In this document: piece by piece, positions 60,701 through 64,000 of the stretch
Numbering within the stretch: position 1 is the first letter of the stretch
Layout of the letters: every line of letters begins with the position of its first letter
NCBI GenBank assembly: GCA_002633005.1
Contig: NMRA01000273.1
Span: 191,555 to 255,554, forward strand
DNA: 64,000 nucleotides
Direction of reading: 5' to 3'
Source of the DNA: Phoronis australis
Taxonomy: Eukaryota > Phoronida > Phoronidae
Translations under genes and position numbers: made by a program
The notes under the pieces: generated by a model
What the model saw: only the letters and a program-made list of their open reading frames with translations
Told to the model about the DNA's origin: nothing
Database searches by the model: none

Positions 60701-63700
60701 ACCCTCCACTGCAAGCTCTGACAACGACTTCTCCAAACGTGCACACTCCCCTTCTGCTCTTTCAAGTTTGGCACAAAGATCTGTTATTTCAGCTTGGAGC
60801 ATGGCTTTCTCGTTTTCCAAAGTGAAGAGCTGCTGCAACAAATCTCTCTTCTCAGTTTCTTGTGCATCGAATTGTTTTGTAAGCTTCTCAACAGACAATC
60901 TTTCAGTTTCGATCTCCACTTGGCGTTTATTCAGCTGCTCCTGCAAATCAGTCTTCTCACACTGGAGAGCAGCGACCTCCAACTCCATTTTCTCTACTCT
61001 GTCACCAAGACCTTCTTTGTCGACATTCACTTTGCTGAGGCTCTCAGTGACCTGTAAGTTGCGATTTGTCACCTCCCTCAACTCGCTCTGCAAGTGGTTA
61101 ATTGTGTCCTCGGAGTTCAGTTTCTCAGCAGACATTTTCTCAGTGAGATCACTACGTTCCCTCTCCAAATCGCTAACCTTGCCTTCAAGCTGGCCAAACT
61201 CCACTTTCACTGCACTCATTTCCCCCTGCAGCTGTACAATCTCCTGTGCCTTTGCCTCAATCTGCTTACAAAGGTCTGCCTTTTCCGCCTCTATGACTGA
61301 CAGTTCAGTCTGACACTCCTCTAGTTTCTCTGCTGTTCCATCCCGCTCCCTGCCCAACACTTCTAGCTCATCTCTCGCAGACTTCAATTCACTTTCTAGC
61401 GATGAGCAGCTCAACACCATCGACTTCAGCTCACCGGCGAGCTCGTCTTTCTCTGAGGTGACAGCGGACAACTCGATTTCATAGTTTTCGATCTTCTCCT
61501 TTAAGTGACTTGCTTCACCTTCTAACCTCGACACGTCTTCCTTCAACACAGTCGCCTTGATCTCAATCTCGCTACGCTCCTCTTCTTTCTCTCTCAACTG
61601 ACCAATCAGATGACTCTTCTCAGTGTGCATGGTGGACAGTTCCAGCTCGTAACTCTCCAGTTGCTCAGACACCTTGCCTGAGCTCTGCTCAATATGTTTA
61701 GCCTGACCAGTTAGCTCGGTGTTGACCCTTTGCAGCTCAACAAGCTCAAGTTGCAGACTGGAAATCTCGTCCTGTAGGTTGGAGTTCGTAGTGTGAAGCG
61801 TCTATAAACAAACAAGAAAGCAATATTCTCAGTCCTCGTTAGATACCCACGAAAATTAGGTCAAAGCGTGAAGTTTGACTAACGGATCTACGGTTCCATA
61901 AAGGGGTGGGACAACAGCAATTTTCAAAGTAAAATCTTTGTGTGCACCCTAAAAAATGGCATGTTGGTAACACTTTTGGTTGTGTCTGTGGAGAGCCACC
62001 TGTGAGTTTAACAATACACCACTCAAATGTCATGTTACAAATTACAAAATTCACACATAGCTAAATATATATATGCACATTTTTACAATTTAAGAATAAT
62101 CATGCCCTACCTGTATGGTCTCATCACGCCCAGCCACCTTTTCCACCTGTTTTGCAAGTCTTGCTTCATACTGCTCCACGGCACTCTTCAATGTGTTGGC
62201 CGTTTCTTTGAGGTCATCAAACTGACACGTGATCTCTGCTAGCTGACTGTCTAATTCCAACTTCTGACAAGTCACTGTGTCCAGTTTTGACTGCATTGTC
62301 ACTAATTCGTCTTCGCAACAACTCAGTTTCTCCTGCAGGTAAGAACATGTATTCAAGTGATATTGGGATGCATTACTTATAATAACAAACAGGGTTACAT
62401 CTATGACAAGTCCAAATACACACCAACAGTAATATTGAGGACACCCAAAACTGAAACACTGGCAAACAACTAGATCACTCGAGAAGTCGCAAGTGACAAT
62501 AATGTGCTAAAAATAATCTTTAGCTCAGTCAGCTAAAGCTTCATTAATTTAAGATCCTTCCTAAACTTCCCCAATTTCAGATTAATTGTCTAGTCAATAC
62601 TAATATGTACTAAATATACACTGGCCCTTTCCAACTATACCTGAGCAGCGTTGACATCACTTCTCATTGCGTCCCTCTCCAGTTCCACTGTGCGCAGCTC
62701 CTGCTTCAGACTCTGGCACTCGGCCACCACCACATCATTGGCGCTGCCCTTAGAGATCTGCTCCTCAATGAGTTCCTCCAGATCCTGTGACAAGTTCTCG
62801 ATGCGTACATTCGCCACCTCTAACTTATGTTTCAGATTGTCTCGCTGGAGCTCAAGATCCTTCTGGCACTCCAACAGTGTTGAGCACTCTTCGACAAGAG
62901 CAGTAGCTTCTTCGGTCTTCATAGCAAATGCTGCTTGAAGTTCCTTATAGCTGGCCGTGATGGTCTCAAGATCCTTCTTGCGCTGACAAAGGTCTTCATT
63001 TACTTGCTCATTGATTTGTCTCAGTTCAGACAACGCGGTGTTCCGTGTCTCGCTGTCGCAGTCTCTGGCTTGCTTCTCTTGTTCCAAACGCTTCAAGTCA
63101 CTATCCAAATGCTCATAAGACTGCTTGAGTTCAGAGTGGACGTACTCTAGGGTTTTGTGCTGCTTCTCAACTGTGGTAAGCTGCTCCCTCTGCTGTGAAT
63201 TGGCAACCTGTAAACATCGATAATGAAGAAATTCAAAGAGTTAGAAATTAACATGCAAGTGCATTGTTGTCTATCATTTTTGACAAGCTAGGATATGGAC
63301 TGAACTGAACAACACAACAGGTAAAACATAGACTATGGAAGGAAAGACATACAACAAACAGGAGACAACGGAAAAAAACAACTGTACCTGTTAGGGCTCA
63401 AAGGTCAATATAGAAAGTATAAAGCAAAAGGAACAATAAAAGGAGCCTCCTTCTAATTGGAATATTTAAACACATTTCTGTCCAACAAGATTTTACCGTG
63501 GCATTATGTTACCATGGCAACATACCATGATGAACAGTTATATATATATATAGTTTTGTTGCTAGGAAACTGTCGAAAGTAACAGGCACTCACCTGCAGG
63601 TGGTCCAGTTGAGTGGAGAGCTGACTCTTGACTTCCTCATGCATGTCACATCTCTGCTTTACATTCTTGCACTCAATAGCTGCTGCTACCAGTCTGGCTT

Positions 63701-64000
63701 CTAGCTGACAGTTCTCTGCATGCATCTCATTTAGTCGATCGTTCAACTTACTTCGCTCCTCCTCCAGCTTTTCCACATTCATTTCACGCTCTCTTTGCTG
63801 TGCCCTCTCGTGGTCGGCTTTGAGATTGCTAAGTTCTACTGCCGAAGATGCCAGCTGCTCTTGCAAATCATTAGTATTTGCTTGCAGCTTGGCAATATTT
63901 TCCAAAAGGGATTCCTTTTCCTTCTCCAAAGACACTACTGCAGCATCACTCTGCTGCTTTGTGAACTCAAGTTGCTCAACAATGTCAACTTTTTCAGCGA
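54533..64000 (-). CDS. NUMA1-like: NuMA-like large coiled-coil protein, 3' part of gene (11 exons, 5' end outside window)
   Basis: Eleven exons join into one open frame of about 1197 residues: 63594-64000, 62641-63207, 62111-62332, 60593-61801, 59811-59951, 58902-59090, 58135-58282, 57426-57761, 56544-56641, 55908-55976, 54533-54742. All junctions are GT-AG with consistent phases. Residues 1 to about 960 are almost unbroken heptad coiled coil (rich in E, K, L, Q). The rest is a basic, Ser/Pro-rich tail with RRSRR, SKRSR and IKKKV clusters and seven SP/TP sites including NSPKK. The end of the coil (EAKENMDKYYDALKKNKKLE) resembles the MEKAKTHYDAKKQQNQEL region of human NuMA, and RTRSQVSAGAP and LSTITNSPKK resemble tail segments of it. 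NuMA anchors dynein and microtubule minus ends at spindle poles and resides in interphase nuclei. A coiled-coil alone is poor evidence of orthology; another centrosomal or Golgi coiled-coil protein is possible. The LGN-binding segment of vertebrate NuMA is not seen. Confidence 0.6.
55908..55976 (-). CDS. NuMA-like gene, short tail exon (23 codons)
   Basis: The acceptor TTTGCAG precedes TCACTTGATTC and the donor is ACA|GTACGT, phase 0. It encodes SLDSSNQPPRTRSQVSAGAP plus VKT. RSQVSAGAP resembles the RRSQAGVSSGAP stretch of the vertebrate NuMA tail. Its shortness makes it the least secure exon, but both splice sites are good. Confidence 0.75.
56544..56641 (-). CDS. NuMA-like gene, tail exon (FADIPLAKPSPFVLRR)
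   Basis: The acceptor GATTTTCAG precedes GATTTGCC; the codon split with the previous exon gives Gly. The donor is GCG|GTAAGC, phase 0. It encodes GFADIPLAKPSPFVLRRS and SSKMSAQKPKMA. Phases on both sides fit exactly. Confidence 0.82.
57426..57761 (-). CDS. NuMA-like gene, tail exon with basic nuclear-localisation-like clusters
   Basis: The acceptor is TTTGCAG before GTGATCTC (phase 1) and the donor is AAAG|GTGAGT (phase 1). The coil ends after DLLNKQK. The rest is low complexity: DGDRRSRRLSTKKAA, TSLSPVGGVSKRSR and ERCESPDVEIPGLP. The basic clusters look like nuclear localisation signals and the SP pairs like proline-directed kinase sites. Confidence 0.86.
58135..58282 (-). CDS. NuMA-like gene, end of the coiled coil
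   Basis: The acceptor is AATTACAG before GAAGAGGATGCC and the donor is CTGG|GTAGGG, leaving phase 1. Forty-nine codons include KENMDKYYDALKKNKKLE. This segment resembles the end of the human NuMA coil (KTHYDAKKQQNQEL) and is the main basis for the name. Confidence 0.87.
58902..59090 (-). CDS. NuMA-like gene, coiled-coil exon (63 codons)
   Basis: The acceptor TTGACAG precedes ATGGAGACACTG and the donor is AAG|GTAGGC, phase 0. It begins METLKEKLSAVEN and ends TMATTSKAK. The ATG is internal, not a start, because the splice site abuts it and the upstream exon is in frame. Confidence 0.87.
59811..59951 (-). CDS. NuMA-like gene, coiled-coil exon (47 codons)
   Basis: The acceptor is ATCTATAG before AAGCTCACC and the donor is GAG|GTGAGA, phase 0 at both ends. 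It encodes KLTTLEAECSGLRS through SEEKYKTE. It is short but keeps the frame and heptad pattern of its neighbours exactly. Confidence 0.85.
60593..61801 (-). CDS. NuMA-like gene, large coiled-coil exon (403 codons)
   Basis: The acceptor TTTATAG precedes ACGCTTCACAC and the donor is GAG|GTACTG, phase 0 at both ends. It starts TLHTTNSNLQ and ends SKEKMVE. It is the longest exon seen and is heptad repeat throughout, with short internal similarities such as repeated LEGEVSxL-type segments. Confidence 0.92.
62111..62332 (-). CDS. NuMA-like gene, coiled-coil exon (74 codons)
   Basis: The acceptor is CCTGCAG before GAGAAACTGAG and the donor is CAG|GTAGGG, both phase 0. It starts EKLSCCEDEL and ends GRDETIQ. 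Heptad pattern continues, with several cysteines. Confidence 0.86.
62641..63207 (-). CDS. NuMA-like gene, coiled-coil exon (189 codons)
   Basis: The acceptor TTTACAG precedes GTTGCCAATTC and the donor is CAG|GTATAG. Both ends are phase 0. The exon starts VANSQQREQL and ends DVNAAQ, continuous coiled coil. Confidence 0.88.
63594..64000 (-). CDS. NuMA-like gene, first visible exon (partial)
   Basis: The frame is open through the right edge of the window, so the exon continues beyond it. It encodes 135 full codons of coiled coil (for example EEERSKLNDRLNEMHAENCQ) and ends after DHLQ at a CAG|GTGAGT donor, phase 0. Confidence 0.88.

Noticed and set aside
60571-61313. Plus-strand Ser/Leu-rich frames up to 181 codons opposite the coiled-coil exon
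   Set aside because: Antisense of Glu/Lys/Leu-rich heptads gives long Ser/Leu/Phe frames without stops; the minus-strand exon has matched splice sites and phases.
63537-63553. TA-dinucleotide run as a promoter TATA box
   Set aside because: It lies in an intron just after a donor site. Similar short TA runs occur at 44175, 59312 and 62065, so it is simple sequence.
1-64000. CRISPR arrays, operons, phage or viral genes
   Set aside because: No regularly spaced short repeats with unique spacers, no dense same-strand gene run and no recognisable viral or reverse-transcriptase frame were seen; the intron structure is eukaryotic.

Overview
This is 64 kb of metazoan nuclear DNA: intron-containing genes with GT-AG splice sites, a eukaryotic tRNA, many small inverted-repeat (MITE-like) elements and long AT-rich non-coding stretches. 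The tristetraprolin-family protein is clearly bilaterian in type. The repeats (gene-poor, fold-back rich, one with GGGCGCTTATT-type termini) suit a marine invertebrate such as a hemichordate, cephalochordate, echinoderm or lophotrochozoan. The sequence alone does not let me choose among these.

Layout. From 1 to about 44.4 kb I find no convincing exon. This stretch holds diverged MITE-like families, a 43-bp minisatellite (17.66-17.95 kb), an unusual element with inverted arrays of a 22-bp unit (about 23.9-24.6 kb, present twice), a fold-back region (29.6-30.3 kb) and motif clusters that look like enhancers (4.05 and 9.6-9.8 kb). At 44.4-46.5 kb on the minus strand is a complete two-exon gene for a ZFP36/TTP-family CCCH zinc-finger protein of 340 residues. 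It carries AU-rich elements just downstream of its stop codon and a compact TATA-like/GC-box/CCAAT promoter. A tRNA-Arg(ACG) gene lies at 50.09-50.16 kb, minus strand, with a pol III terminator. A 20-unit CTG/CAG repeat lies at 52.17-52.23 kb. From 54.5 kb to the right edge the minus strand holds the last 11 recognisable coding exons of a large coiled-coil gene. About 1197 residues are visible and the 5' end lies outside the window. I read it as a NuMA-like nuclear/spindle protein: long coiled coil, then a short basic, proline/serine-rich tail with SP/TP sites.

How the genes relate. ZFP36-family proteins bind AU-rich 3'UTRs and recruit the CCR4-NOT deadenylase. Candidate binding sites next to its own 3' end suggest autoregulation. 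The tRNA and the coiled-coil gene are independent neighbours, and nothing suggests a cluster or an operon.

Caveat. Three of the four single N characters (24922, 42508, 53601) sit between two copies of a locally duplicated segment of 1.1 kb, 206 bp and 86 bp. That is the mark of contig ends that overlap but were not merged, so these 'tandem duplications' should be treated as assembly artefacts until tested. I found no convincing new biological system. The most unusual real structures are the inverted 22-bp-array element and the putative autoregulatory AREs.
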